Assembly (NCBI GenBank): GCA_028720105.1
Contig: JAQYLI010000031.1
Coordinates: forward strand, 41,691 to 105,690
Direction: 5' to 3'
From: Oscillospiraceae bacterium
GTDB lineage: Bacteria > Bacillota > Clostridia > Oscillospirales > Ruminococcaceae
DNA: 64,000 nt
Shown here: positions 34,528 to 43,907 of the stretch, in pieces
Numbering within the stretch: the stretch's first letter is position 1
Layout: each line of letters begins with the position of its first letter
The notes under the pieces: generated by a model
Seen by the model: the letters and a program-made list of their open reading frames with translations, nothing else
Database searches by the model: none
Told to the model about the DNA's origin: nothing
Made by a program: the position numbers and the translations under genes

Positions 34528-34944
34528 ATGGACGAACTGACAATAAAATACAACGAGCTTACTGCCGAGGAATTTATTTTGCTGTGGGAAACGGTCTGGG
34601 GAGAGGGTCCTTCTTATGAGCAGACCGAGCTTGCTTTGCGGCACACTTTATTCAGAGTTTCCGTATATGACAAGGGCAAGGTGGTGGCTATGGCAAGAAT
34701 GTTAGGCGATATGGGGCTTGATTATTACATCAAGGACGTTGTTGTAAGACCCGAATATCAGAAAAGAGGTATCGGGAGACTGCTTATCAACGAGCTTTTG
34801 AAATTTATCAGGGAAAACGGCGTCAGAGGTACCGATATTTTTGTGGAGCTTTGCGCTGTGCCCGATAAGGTGCCTTTTTATGAGAAATTCGGGTTTGATG
34901 CTAATGATGGGAAACGGCTTAAAATGATGTGTCGGGTGGAGTGA
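34528..34944 (+). CDS. GNAT family N-acetyltransferase
   Basis: 138 residues. Core motif A is IKDVVVRPEYQKRGIGRLLINEL (QKRGIG pyrophosphate loop) and motif B VPFYEKFGFDAND, both typical. The short size and the VRVSVYDKGKVVAMARML-like centre (SVYDKGKVVAMARMLGD) fit the single-domain GNATs used for small-molecule or protein acetylation. Two in-frame ATGs compete; the second has GGAG 8 bases upstream, so I use it. Function otherwise unknown. Confidence 0.88.
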   Translation: MDELTIKYNELTAEEFILLWETVWGEGPSYEQTELALRHTLFRVSVYDKGKVVAMARMLGDMGLDYYIKDVVVRPEYQKRGIGRLLINELLKFIRENGVRGTDIFVELCAVPDKVPFYEKFGFDANDGKRLKMMCRVE

Positions 34945-35011
34945 GGTCGGTTTTCCGGTGGGGTGCAGAATATTGACAGAACGATAAACCGTATATTATG
35001 GAGATGAATAA

Positions 35012-35341
35012 ATGGCAAAACACGAATTTGGAATTATGGAAACTGCTCCCAAAAAAGAAAAAAGATACGATAAATACGAACCTCAGAAATATAACTGCAT
35101 TGCTGTTGATGACGTGCATTTAGAAAATATTGTTACAAGCTTTGATGATATAGACTTCTTTTGGCACACTCCCGATGTTCCGGGCAAGGGAATTGCCTAT
35201 TGCGGAATTACGCTTATTCCGCCCTCGTCAATGGAGGCTTTCATTTCTGTTATAGAAAATATTTCTGAATTATCCGAACTTAAAGCCCTTTTGCAAAAGG
35301 CTTATTCCGAAAATAAATGGGTGATCCATTTCGGTATATAA
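35012..35341 (+). CDS. Hypothetical protein of 109 residues
   Basis: MAKHEFGIMETAPKKEKRYD at the N terminus, then CIAVDDVHLENIV, FFWHTPDVPGKGIAYCG and ITLIPPSSMEAFISVIE. The sequence looks like a small soluble alpha/beta protein of the kind found in Clostridial immunity or accessory gene sets, but no motif names a function. GGAG lies 8 bases before the ATG. It is co-directional with the next unknown gene, 79 bases away. Confidence 0.65.
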   Translation: MAKHEFGIMETAPKKEKRYDKYEPQKYNCIAVDDVHLENIVTSFDDIDFFWHTPDVPGKGIAYCGITLIPPSSMEAFISVIENISELSELKALLQKAYSENKWVIHFGI

Positions 35342-35420
35342 CTATTTGGGGAAATTAAAAGTATATTTATTAAGGTGTGATTTGCGTGAATTATACAAAC
35401 CGCAGTGGGAGGAATAAGTT

Positions 35421-35891
35421 TTGTATCTTCTGAATTATGATTTTTATGACCTGCACGCACTTATTACTTTTTTTCGGAGTAATACTGCAGGATTTTCTCA
35501 CTATAAATCATCAATAGAGCAGATCGTTCAGTATATCAAAGCTCCTGTTGTAAGTGGTATTGAGCCTAATACTATCAGAAAAATTCTCCGTCCATATTTT
35601 GATGATAATGATAACGCTCTGTCCTGGGTTTTGGTAAATAATGCATACCCAGCAAACATTTCCATAATAAAAACGGAAGCATATTACTTAATTCTGTCAT
35701 CTGTTTTTGAGGAAATGTTAATTTTTTACAGCGATGAGCAAAGGCTGTATCTGCTGTGTGACGCTTCCCACAACATTCCGGTGATATTAGCCGATGTAAA
35801 AAAGCCTGTAAAAGCTATCAAAGAAATGGTCAGGGATTACAGAAAGAAGTACAATAAATATTTCCTTGTTAATGAATTAAAAAGCATTTAG
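35421..35891 (+). CDS. Hypothetical protein of 156 residues
   Basis: Start is TTG, supported by GGGAGG 8 bases upstream (LLNYDFYDLHALITFFRSN follows). A central AYPANISIIKTEAYYLILSS and the end DVKKPVKAIKEMVRDYRKKY make a small mixed-fold protein, function unknown. The stop is TAG, which matters because it shows the host normally terminates at TAG. It lies 54 bases before whiA and may be the remains of an insertion between rapZ and whiA. Confidence 0.62.
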   Translation: MYLLNYDFYDLHALITFFRSNTAGFSHYKSSIEQIVQYIKAPVVSGIEPNTIRKILRPYFDDNDNALSWVLVNNAYPANISIIKTEAYYLILSSVFEEMLIFYSDEQRLYLLCDASHNIPVILADVKKPVKAIKEMVRDYRKKYNKYFLVNELKSI

Positions 35892-35945
35892 TTTTTCGGT
35901 TTATAGAAAAGTTTAAATAATGTTATTTTATAAGGTGTGATAAAA

Positions 35946-36884
35946 TTGTCATTTTCACAAAATGTTAAAGAGGAGCTTTGCTCGGTAATTACCGACAGAG
36001 ACAGAGAATATGCCTGCCTGTACGGTATGCTTTTGTTCTGCCGTCATTTCGGGGCGGACGAAATTCTCTTTCAGACGGAAAACAAGCTGGCGGCGGATAT
36101 GTTCAGAAAGCTTTCCGACAAGGTCATCGGGCGGAAGGATATGATATCCGTTTCGGAAACTCCCAAAAAGAACGGCTCCGTTCTTTATAGCCTGTCCGTT
36201 TCCGAGGAGAGCGACAGGGAGGAAATAATCTTCCGCTACCGCATTTCAAGCCGAAGCCTTATTCACCGCATTCAGAACGATGTTATCCACAACAACAACG
36301 TTTTTGCTTTTCTGGCAGGGGCTTTCCTGTCCTGCGGCAGTATGACTGAGCCTATCAAGGAATATCACCTTGAATTTGCGGTTCCCTTTGAGGAGCTTTG
36401 CACCGACCTGCGTGACCTTATCGAGAGCCTGGGGATAAAGGCGAAATATGTGGAGCGCAAGGGCGTTTATGTGCTGTATTTCAAGGGCAGCGAGGATATT
36501 GAGGATATGCTCACTCTTATGGGTGCGACGCACGCTTCAATTGAGCTTATGAATGTGAAAATCCTCAAGGACGTGCGGAACAAGGCTAACCGCATTGCCA
36601 ACTGTGACGCTGCCAACATTGAGCGGACTCTCAAGGCTTCGGAAAAGCAGATAGAGGACATTGAATACATTATGAACACCGACGGGCTGGAGAGCCTGTC
36701 TCCAGAGCTTCGGAATATGGCGGAGCTTAGACTTGAAAATCCCGATGTTTCGCTGAAAGAGCTTGGGGAAATGCTTGACAAGCCTGTGGGACGGTCGGGG
36801 GCTAATCACCGTCTGAAAAAGCTTATGGAGATAGCCGAGGCTATCAGGGACAGGCGGGAGAGAAGTAAGAAAGAGCAGTTATAA
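35946..36884 (+). CDS. whiA: DNA-binding protein WhiA
   Basis: 312 residues. An N-terminal LAGLIDADG-like domain (MSFSQNVKEELCSVITDR, then CLYGMLLFCRHFG) and the C-terminal sporulation-regulator helix-turn-helix (MAELRLENPDVSLKELGEML, SGANHRLKKLMEIA) are as in the family. In Firmicutes WhiA affects division and chromosome segregation. I choose TTG as start: AAGGTG is 8 bases upstream, and other WhiA proteins begin with MSFS. A GTG three codons earlier overlaps that site. Confidence 0.95.
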   Translation: MSFSQNVKEELCSVITDRDREYACLYGMLLFCRHFGADEILFQTENKLAADMFRKLSDKVIGRKDMISVSETPKKNGSVLYSLSVSEESDREEIIFRYRISSRSLIHRIQNDVIHNNNVFAFLAGAFLSCGSMTEPIKEYHLEFAVPFEELCTDLRDLIESLGIKAKYVERKGVYVLYFKGSEDIEDMLTLMGATHASIELMNVKILKDVRNKANRIANCDAANIERTLKASEKQIEDIEYIMNTDGLESLSPELRNMAELRLENPDVSLKELGEMLDKPVGRSGANHRLKKLMEIAEAIRDRRERSKKEQL

Positions 36885-36909
36885 GACCTGACATAGAAGG
36901 GGTATTTTT

Positions 36910-37614
36910 ATGACAAAAAGAGCAAATGCTATATTATTCGTTTTATTCGCTTTTCTTTTTACTGCGCTATTTTCGGCTCCCGTTTATGCAAATTCGGCTG
37001 CGCCGCCTTCGTTCACTATTGTTGTTCTGAATGCTCCCGATGATATTGAAATCTATCTTGGGAACAGTTCCAAAAAAGCTTACAAGGAATTTTCACTTTC
37101 GGATACGCTTTTCAGATTTTATGAGGGTCAGCCATACACTTATATTACAATTGAAGCTGAGGGCAGGAAAACAACAGTTGAACTGCCTGAAGAAATTGTT
37201 TCAGGGTATGATAATTATGCTGTCCTTGATTACAAAACTATGGAGCTTTCCGCAGGTCAGCCTTGGTGGAGAGCACCTTTGCTCATTTTTTTAAGAGTCA
37301 GCTTCACGCTTATTATTGAGGGTATTATTTTTCTGCTTTTCCGATTCAGAGCCAAAAGGGATATTGCCGTATTTCTGACTGTAAATATTGTAACTCAGGC
37401 AGCTCTCAACATTATTATTTTAACCGAAACCAATACCGCTTTTCTTATGGTTGAGCTGATTTTTCTTGAAATACTCATTTTCATTATCGAATCTGTCGCT
37501 TACTGTTTATTGTTTACCGAGCGAACAAAGGTCGAGCGTGTTATTTTCGCATTCGGCGCAAATTTTGCAAGCCTTATTATCGGAGGAATGGCACTTTTCC
37601 TTCTTCCGTTCTGA
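36910..37614 (+). CDS. Signal-bearing membrane protein of unknown family
   Basis: 234 residues. A signal-like start (NAILFVLFAFLFTALFSAPVYA, with cleavage likely after AYA/VYA) leads to an extracytoplasmic domain of about 90 residues (IVVLNAPDDIEIYLGNSSKK) and then four membrane helices (about 127-147, 155-176, 180-200, 207-230). The N-terminal NSAAPP motif is shared with Clostridial membrane proteins I cannot name. It lies between whiA and dnaE with no ties to either. GAAGGGG precedes the ATG. Confidence 0.7.
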   Translation: MTKRANAILFVLFAFLFTALFSAPVYANSAAPPSFTIVVLNAPDDIEIYLGNSSKKAYKEFSLSDTLFRFYEGQPYTYITIEAEGRKTTVELPEEIVSGYDNYAVLDYKTMELSAGQPWWRAPLLIFLRVSFTLIIEGIIFLLFRFRAKRDIAVFLTVNIVTQAALNIIILTETNTAFLMVELIFLEILIFIIESVAYCLLFTERTKVERVIFAFGANFASLIIGGMALFLLPF

Positions 37615-37649
37615 TATGACGAGAAAGCTTTTCTGAAAGGAAAATTTGT

Positions 37650-40600
37650 ATGTTTATAAATCTTCACGTTCACAGCGAATACAGTCTGCTTGACGGTGCC
37701 TGTCGGATAAAGGATATGGTGAGCAGGGCTAAGGATATGGGGCAGACTGCTCTTGCGGTGACAGATCACGGAAATATGTATGCGGCGGTGGAGTTTTACA
37801 ATGAGTGCCTTGCTCGGGGGGTAAAGCCTATTATCGGCTGTGAGGTGTATGTGGCTCCACGAAGCCGTTTTGACAAGAATGCGGGGGCTATGTACCGCCC
37901 ATATCACCTTATTCTGCTTTGCAGAAATGAGGTGGGGTATAAAAATCTTATCAAGATGGTTTCACTTGGGTTTACGGAGGGTTTTTACAGCAAGCCGAGA
38001 GTTGACCTTGAGCTTTTAAAGGAGCATTCGGAGGGGCTTATTTGTCTTTCGGGGTGTGTGGCAGGTGAAATTCCACGAAAGATCGCTTCGGGGGATTATT
38101 CCGAGGCAAAGGAAGCTGCGCTTTTATACAATGAAATTTTCGGGCAGGGTAATTTTTACATTGAGGTGCAGAACCACAAAATTCCCGAGGAGGCAAAGGT
38201 GCTTCCGGGACTTCTGAGGCTTTCTGCGGAGACGGGTATTCCACTTGCTGCCACAAATGACGCTCACTATGTGCGGAGAGAGGACGCCAGAACTCAGAGG
38301 ATCCTTCTTGCAATTCAGACAAACACGACTGTGAATGAGGAAATTCCCATTGCCTTTCCAAACGACGAGTTTTATCTCAAGAGCGAGGAGGAAATGAGGG
38401 AGCTTTTTAGAGGTGTTCCTTCGGCGGTGGATAATACGGCGATCATTGCGGACAAGTGCGATTTTAAAATGGAATTCGGTGTCCTAAAGCTTCCTCGTTT
38501 TGACTTATCCCCCGAACAGAAAAAGAGGTTCGGAGAGGATAATGTTACATTTTTTACCAATATGTGCCGATATGGTTTGAAGAAACGGTACGGTAATGAG
38601 CCGTCAGAAGAAGTTAAGGAACGGCTTGAGTATGAGCTGAGCGTTATCACTAAGATGGGGTACACCGATTATTACCTTATTGTGTGGGATTTTATTGCTT
38701 ATGCAAAGAGCAGGGACATTCCCGTGGGTCCCGGACGTGGCTCGGGTGCAGGCTCACTGGCGGCTTACTGCATTGGCATTACGGACATTGACCCTATCCG
38801 CTACAAGCTACTTTTTGAGAGATTTTTAAATCCCGAGAGAGTTTCAATGCCCGATTTTGATATCGACTTCTGCTATGAGCGGCGGCAGGAGGTAATTGAC
38901 TACGTTATAAGGCGTTACGGGCAGGACAGGGTGGCGCAGATAGTTACATTCGGCACTATGGCGGCTAAGGCGGCGGTTCGTGATGTGGCAAGGGTACTGG
39001 ATATGCCTTACAGTGTGGGCGATACGGTGTCAAAGCTTATTCCCCAATCACTTCATATGACACTTGATAAGGCGCTTGAGGTCTCTCCCGAGCTGAAACA
39101 GCTTTATGACACCGATATCAAGGCTCACGAGGTTATTGAGACGGCAAAGGCTATTGAGGGTATGCCGCGAAACACCTCAACTCACGCTGCGGGTGTTGTT
39201 ATCTGTGACGCTCCTGTCAGTGATTATGTGCCGCTGATGTGCAGAGATGATGTTACTGCAACGCAGTATACTATGACCGCTTTGGAGCAGGTTGGGCTTC
39301 TTAAAATGGATTTTCTGGGACTAAGAAATCTGACCATTATCCACGACTGCGAAAAAGAGGTGCAGAAAAAACATCCCGATTTTTCGGTGAAAAGCATTGA
39401 CTATTCGGACAGGGCTGCCTTTGAAATGCTGTCTAATGGAGATACGATGGGCGTTTTTCAGTTTGAGAGCGAGGGCATAACTCAGCTTCTTGTGAAGATG
39501 AAGCCCGCTTCTATTGAGGATCTTACGGCGGCAGTTTCTTTGTATCGTCCGGGTCCTATGGACAGCATTCCCAAATATCTTCACAACAGGGCCCACCCCG
39601 AGAGCATTACCTATCCTCACCCGATTTTAAAGGATATTCTTGATGTTACAAACGGCTGTATCGTTTATCAGGAGCAGGTAATGGAGATATGCCGCAAAAT
39701 GGCGGGTTATTCCTACGGCAGAGCCGACCTCGTCCGCCGAGCAATGGCTAAGAAAAAGCACGATGTTATGGAAAAGGAGCGGGAGGTCTTTGTGGCAGGC
39801 TCGGTGAAAAACGGCGTTCCCGAGGAGGTGGCAAACGGCGTTTTTGACGAGATGGCAGGCTTTGCTTCATATGCGTTCAACAAGTCACATGCTGCGGCTT
39901 ATTCGGTTGTAGCGTTTCAGACTGCGTATCTTCGGTGTCATTTTCCCGTTCAGTATATGGCGGCACTTATGACTGCATTTACCGAATATACGGGTAAGCT
40001 GATGGAATACATCTCCTACTGCGAGAAAAACCGTATTCCCATTCTCCGCCCCGACATCAACGAGAGCGGAATGGGCTTCACTCCCCTGCCCGACGGCAAT
40101 GGCATACGCTTTTCTCTTCTTGCGGCGAAAAATCTGGGCAGAGGTGTGATCTCGGGGATAATTGCCGAGAGGAAGAAAAATGGGAAGTTTAAAAATCTCA
40201 CCGACCTTATCAGGCGAATGAACGGCAAGGAATTTTCAAGGCGATGCGCTGAGAGCCTTATCAAATGCGGTGCGCTGGACGGATTTTCACTTAATCGCAG
40301 GCAGATGATGGAAAATTACGAGCTTATTGCAGGCGAGGCGGCGGATATTTCACGAAATTCCATTGAGGGTCAGCTTGATTTCTTCGGCTTTTCCGATGGT
40401 ACAGCAGTTCTCTGCGACGCTGAGAGCAGGATAGCTCCTGCAGAGGAATATCCTTATGACGAGCTGCTTGAAATGGAGAAGGATATTCTTGGAATATATA
40501 TTTCGGGGCACCCTTTGAAAAATATGCGGCTTATTGCAAGGGCTTTGCGGCTGCCCGATATTTCGGGAATTTTGCAGATGAAAGAGGGAGAAAAGATAGC

Positions 40601-41090
40601 TTTTGTGTGTCAGGTCTCCTCGGTAAAGCAGCACGCTGCAAAAACGGGAGCGCAGATGGCGTTTGCGGTGTTTGAGGATATGAGCGCAGAGGCGGAGGCG
40701 GTGATATTCCCACAGGTTTATGCCGCATCTTCTGCACTTTTGCAAAAGGGGAAACGGCTATACATCGAGGGAAAGACCTCTCTTAACAGGGACGGTGAAA
40801 TAAATATTTTAGCGGACAGGATAATTCCCGAAAGTGTTTTTTCGGAAAAGGTATGCAAGGGCGCAAAGCTTTTTATAAGATGCAAAAGTACTGACAGGGA
40901 TATTATTGACAGGTGTACAGAGCTGTTAAGAAACCACCCCGGCGGCTCCCCTGTTATGTTCAGATTTACGGACATAAACAGAACGATAGCACACAAGGAA
41001 GTACGCTCCTGTGAGGTCACGCCCTCACTTTTTGAAGAACTTTTTAAGATAACGGGAGACGAAAATACAGCAATAGCCGCTCAGTTTTAA
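37650..41090 (+). CDS. dnaE: DNA polymerase III alpha subunit (DnaE type)
   Basis: 1146 residues. The PHP domain opens the protein (LHVHSEYSLLDGACRIKDM); the palm carries PVGPGRGSGAGSLAAYC and the catalytic PDFDIDFCYERRQEV; the fingers MAKKKHDVMEKEREVF and FNKSHAAAYSVVAFQTAYL; near 1000-1080 an OB fold (ISSVKQHAAKTGAQMAF-like, VSSVKQHAAKTG). No exonuclease domain is present, as in all DnaE. In Clostridia DnaE is usually the second replicase beside PolC. GAAAGGA lies before the ATG. Confidence 0.96.
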   Translation: MFINLHVHSEYSLLDGACRIKDMVSRAKDMGQTALAVTDHGNMYAAVEFYNECLARGVKPIIGCEVYVAPRSRFDKNAGAMYRPYHLILLCRNEVGYKNLIKMVSLGFTEGFYSKPRVDLELLKEHSEGLICLSGCVAGEIPRKIASGDYSEAKEAALLYNEIFGQGNFYIEVQNHKIPEEAKVLPGLLRLSAETGIPLAATNDAHYVRREDARTQRILLAIQTNTTVNEEIPIAFPNDEFYLKSEEEMRELFRGVPSAVDNTAIIADKCDFKMEFGVLKLPRFDLSPEQKKRFGEDNVTFFTNMCRYGLKKRYGNEPSEEVKERLEYELSVITKMGYTDYYLIVWDFIAYAKSRDIPVGPGRGSGAGSLAAYCIGITDIDPIRYKLLFERFLNPERVSMPDFDIDFCYERRQEVIDYVIRRYGQDRVAQIVTFGTMAAKAAVRDVARVLDMPYSVGDTVSKLIPQSLHMTLDKALEVSPELKQLYDTDIKAHEVIETAKAIEGMPRNTSTHAAGVVICDAPVSDYVPLMCRDDVTATQYTMTALEQVGLLKMDFLGLRNLTIIHDCEKEVQKKHPDFSVKSIDYSDRAAFEMLSNGDTMGVFQFESEGITQLLVKMKPASIEDLTAAVSLYRPGPMDSIPKYLHNRAHPESITYPHPILKDILDVTNGCIVYQEQVMEICRKMAGYSYGRADLVRRAMAKKKHDVMEKEREVFVAGSVKNGVPEEVANGVFDEMAGFASYAFNKSHAAAYSVVAFQTAYLRCHFPVQYMAALMTAFTEYTGKLMEYISYCEKNRIPILRPDINESGMGFTPLPDGNGIRFSLLAAKNLGRGVISGIIAERKKNGKFKNLTDLIRRMNGKEFSRRCAESLIKCGALDGFSLNRRQMMENYELIAGEAADISRNSIEGQLDFFGFSDGTAVLCDAESRIAPAEEYPYDELLEMEKDILGIYISGHPLKNMRLIARALRLPDISGILQMKEGEKIAFVCQVSSVKQHAAKTGAQMAFAVFEDMSAEAEAVIFPQVYAASSALLQKGKRLYIEGKTSLNRDGEINILADRIIPESVFSEKVCKGAKLFIRCKSTDRDIIDRCTELLRNHPGGSPVMFRFTDINRTIAHKEVRSCEVTPSLFEELFKITGDENTAIAAQF

Positions 41091-41106
41091 TTGAGCGGCT
41101 ATTGCT
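41069..41106. terminator. Bidirectional terminator of dnaE and pnp
   Basis: AGCAATAGCCGCTCA and its complement form a 15-bp perfect stem. The dnaE stop codon lies in the loop/stem, so the last codons of dnaE are part of the hairpin. TTTATTTTAT follows on plus. Confidence 0.85.
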
Positions 41107-41122
41107 ATGTTTATTTTATATT

Positions 41123-43258
41123 TTACTGATTTGCGCTGTTCTTCTTTGCTTCGAGGTCTGCGAGAGCGTCCTTGCGGGAGAGGTTAATTCTGCCCTGATT
41201 GTCGATCTCCATAACCTTTACAACTATCTCGTCGCCGACGGAAACGATGTCCTCAACTTTTTCAACTCTCTGCTTGTCGAGCTTGGAGATGTGAACAAGT
41301 CCGTCCTTGCCGGGAGCGATCTCTACGAATGCGCCGAAGTTCATAAGTCTTACAACCTTGCCTCTGTAGATAGCACCTATCTCGGGATCGTTGGCAATGG
41401 TATTAACGATCTGGAGAGCCTTTCGTGCATTGTTGATATCTACGCCGCTGATGAATACATTGCCCTCGTCATTGATGTCGATCTTGACCTGGCAGTCAGC
41501 GGATATCTTCTGAATAACCTTGCCGCCCTGACCGATAACTTCTCTGATCTTATCAACGGGAACCTTGGTCTGAAGCATTTTGGGAGCGTACTTGCCCACC
41601 TCTGCACGAGGCTCGGGAATTGCCTTGAGCATTACTTCATCAAGGATATAATCTCTTGCCTTGTGAGTCTTTGCAAATGCTTCCTTGATAATATCATAGG
41701 TAAGTCCGTCAACCTTGATATCCACCTGAATTGCGGTGATACCCTTCTTTGTGCCGCCTACCTTGAAGTCCATATCGCCGAAGAAGTCTTCAAGGCCCTG
41801 GATATCTACCATTGTCTGGAAGCTTCCGTCGTCTCTTGTGATAAGTCCGCAGGAAATACCTGCAACGGGTGCCTTGATGGGCACGCCTGCGTCCATAAGT
41901 GCAAGTGTGGAGCCGCAGATGGAGCCCTGAGATGTGGAGCCGTTGGAGGAAAGAACCTCGGATACAAGTCTCAGCGCATAGGGGAACTCCTCAACAGAGG
42001 GGATAACAGGTTCAAGAGCTCTCTCGGCAAGTGCACCGTGACCGATCTCACGTCTGCCGGGACCTCTGGAGGGCTTTGTCTCGCCAACGGAGTAGGAGGG
42101 GAAGTTGTAGTGGTGCATATATCTCTTGGAGTCTTCCTCGTCAAGGCCGTCGATCTTCTGAGCGTCGCTTACAGGACCGAGAGTTGCAACTGTAAGAACC
42201 TGAGTCTGACCTCTTGTAAAGAGACCTGAGCCGTGAACTCTGGGAAGAACGCCTACTTCTGCTGCTAAGGGACGAATATCGTCAAGTCCTCTGCCATCTA
42301 CGCGCTTGCCCTCATAGAGCCAGTTTCTTACGATTTTCTTCTGAAGCTTGTAGATGCACTCGTCTATCATTGCGGTCTTTTCGGGATAATGCTCGTCAAA
42401 CTTTGCGTGAATGTCGTCCTTGATAGGATTGAGCATTTCCTCGCGCTTGTTCTTGTCATCGGTATCGAGAGCAACCTTTACACGATCGGCTGCAAATTCT
42501 TCGATTGCGTCGAACATATCGTGGTCAACTTCCATAGACTCAAACTCAAACTTCTTCTTGCCGATCTGAGAACGGATATCGTTAATGAAGGCAACTATCT
42601 TCTTGATCTCCTCGTGACCCTTGATGATGGCATCTAGCATTGTGTCGTCATCTACTTCGTTTGCGCCTGCCTCGATCATTACTACCTTGTCCATTGTACC
42701 TGCAACTGTAAGGTTAAGGTCATTTCTAGCTCTCTGCTCAAGAGTGGGGTTAAGAATGATCTCGCCGTCAACTAGTCCTACGCTGATACCGCCGATAGGA
42801 CCGTTCCAGGGGATATCGGAAATGGAGATGGCAACGGAGGTTGCTATCATTCCCACGATTTCGGGGGAATTGTCGGGATCAACTGCAAGGACGGTCATTA
42901 CAACGGAAACGTCGTTTCTCATATCCTTGGGGAAAAGAGGACGGATAGGACGGTCGACCACACGGGAAGTGAGTATAGCCTTTTCGGAGGGCTTGCCCTC
43001 TCTCTTCATAAAGGAGCCGGGAATTCTTCCTACGGAATAAAGTCTCTCCTCATAGTCAACGGAGAGGGGGAAGAAGTCAATGCCCTCTCTTGGCTTAACG
43101 CTGGCTGTAACATTTGCCATTACTACGGTCTCGCCGTATTTTACCCAACAGGAGCCGTTGGAAAGCTCGCAGGTCTTGCCTGTTTCAACAGTAAGCTCTC
43201 TACCTGCATACATAGTTTTAAAAACTCTGTAATTGTCAAAGGTTTTCATCTGATTCAT
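41123..43258 (-). CDS. pnp: Polyribonucleotide nucleotidyltransferase
   Basis: 711 residues; 3'-5' phosphorolytic exoribonuclease of the degradosome-like complex. Two RNase PH domains (first ELTVETGKTCELSNGS, second FTRGQTQVLTVATLGP and SSNGSTSQGSICGSTLALMDAG), then a KH domain (DKIREVIGQGGKVIQKI, GxxG loop IGQGGK) and an S1 domain (IYRGKVVRLMNFGAFVEI) at the C terminus. GGAGG lies 8 bases before the ATG. It follows rpsO across a leaky-looking terminator, the conserved order in Firmicutes. Confidence 0.97.
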   Translation of the reverse strand: MNQMKTFDNYRVFKTMYAGRELTVETGKTCELSNGSCWVKYGETVVMANVTASVKPREGIDFFPLSVDYEERLYSVGRIPGSFMKREGKPSEKAILTSRVVDRPIRPLFPKDMRNDVSVVMTVLAVDPDNSPEIVGMIATSVAISISDIPWNGPIGGISVGLVDGEIILNPTLEQRARNDLNLTVAGTMDKVVMIEAGANEVDDDTMLDAIIKGHEEIKKIVAFINDIRSQIGKKKFEFESMEVDHDMFDAIEEFAADRVKVALDTDDKNKREEMLNPIKDDIHAKFDEHYPEKTAMIDECIYKLQKKIVRNWLYEGKRVDGRGLDDIRPLAAEVGVLPRVHGSGLFTRGQTQVLTVATLGPVSDAQKIDGLDEEDSKRYMHHYNFPSYSVGETKPSRGPGRREIGHGALAERALEPVIPSVEEFPYALRLVSEVLSSNGSTSQGSICGSTLALMDAGVPIKAPVAGISCGLITRDDGSFQTMVDIQGLEDFFGDMDFKVGGTKKGITAIQVDIKVDGLTYDIIKEAFAKTHKARDYILDEVMLKAIPEPRAEVGKYAPKMLQTKVPVDKIREVIGQGGKVIQKISADCQVKIDINDEGNVFISGVDINNARKALQIVNTIANDPEIGAIYRGKVVRLMNFGAFVEIAPGKDGLVHISKLDKQRVEKVEDIVSVGDEIVVKVMEIDNQGRINLSRKDALADLEAKKNSANQ

Positions 43259-43382
43259 CTGTTATACCTCCATAAATTTGTGCTAAGGCGGTATGTATAG
43301 CAATAAATCCGATCTACAAGCCGAAGCTTATACACCCGATTTAATGCTAAACGACCGCCTTTTTTAATTACTCAAAACGCCA

Positions 43383-43420
43383 AAAGGCAGCGCAGGAACA
43401 ATGCCCCTGCAGTCTGCCTT
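43383..43420 (-). terminator. rpsO-pnp intergenic hairpin
   Basis: Minus strand AAGGCAG...CTGCCTT with an inner GCAGG/CCTGC pairing, followed by TTTTGGCGTTTTG. The short T run suggests partial read-through into pnp. Confidence 0.6.
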
Positions 43421-43436
43421 GAGGATTTTTGAAAGA

Positions 43437-43703
43437 TTACTTACGAAGACCCAGCTTCTCGATGATTGCACGGTATCTGTTGATATCCTTCTTCTGAAGA
43501 TATGCAAGCAGATTACGTCTGTGACCTACCATTTTAAGAAGACCTCTTCTGGAGTGGTGGTCATTGTGGTGATTCTTGAGATGAGCGTTGAGATCGTTAA
43601 TTCTCTTAGTGAGGATAGCGATCTGAACCTCGGGAGAACCTGTGTCGTTCTCGCTGAGCTTGTTTGCTTCGATAATAGCGTTCTTTTCTTCCTTGAGCAT
43701 CAT
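43437..43703 (-). CDS. rpsO: 30S ribosomal protein S15
   Basis: 88 residues with the uS15 signatures [18 protein letters not shown] and [22 protein letters not shown]. It binds the 16S central domain early in assembly and in several bacteria represses its own mRNA by binding the leader. AAAGAGGTG precedes the ATG. The leader is about 120 nt long and can fold (see separate entry). Its promoter lies upstream. Confidence 0.97.
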   Translation of the reverse strand: MMLKEEKNAIIEANKLSENDTGSPEVQIAILTKRINDLNAHLKNHHNDHHSRRGLLKMVGHRRNLLAYLQKKDINRYRAIIEKLGLRK

Positions 43704-43826
43704 AATAAATACACCTCTTTAAAATATTCCCCTCGCCGGGCATACGGCAGGTATTTTCCCTAACGGGCTTTACCCGTAAGCTTAGTCAAGGGGTAGTTAT
43801 GCTGCGCAGTTTTTTGAATGCGCAAC
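43704..43826 (-). promoter_or_regulatory. rpsO leader, possible S15 autoregulatory structure
   Basis: The transcript from the promoter upstream has a leader of about 120 nt. It holds GTTGCGCATT/ACTGCGCAGC pairing near the 5' end, ACGGG-TAAAG-CCCGT in the middle and CCGTATGCCCGGC near the ribosome site. S15 mRNA leaders in several phyla bind S15, and their structures differ between groups, so this is a position-based inference. Confidence 0.4.
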
Positions 43827-43832
43827 AATGTT

Positions 43833-43861
43833 ATTATATCACATATTTTTCTTTTTGTAAA
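43833..43861 (-). promoter_or_regulatory. Promoter of rpsO
   Basis: Minus strand: TTTACA, 17 bases, TATAAT. Confidence 0.82.
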
Positions 43862-43907
43862 GGGTTTTTTTGAAATTTTTTATTCAAATCGGAGATTTTT
43901 CAAATAA

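Noticed and set aside
41102..42229. 375-residue plus frame opposite pnp
   Set aside because: Antisense shadow of pnp, Cys/Asn/Leu-rich and without a ribosome site.
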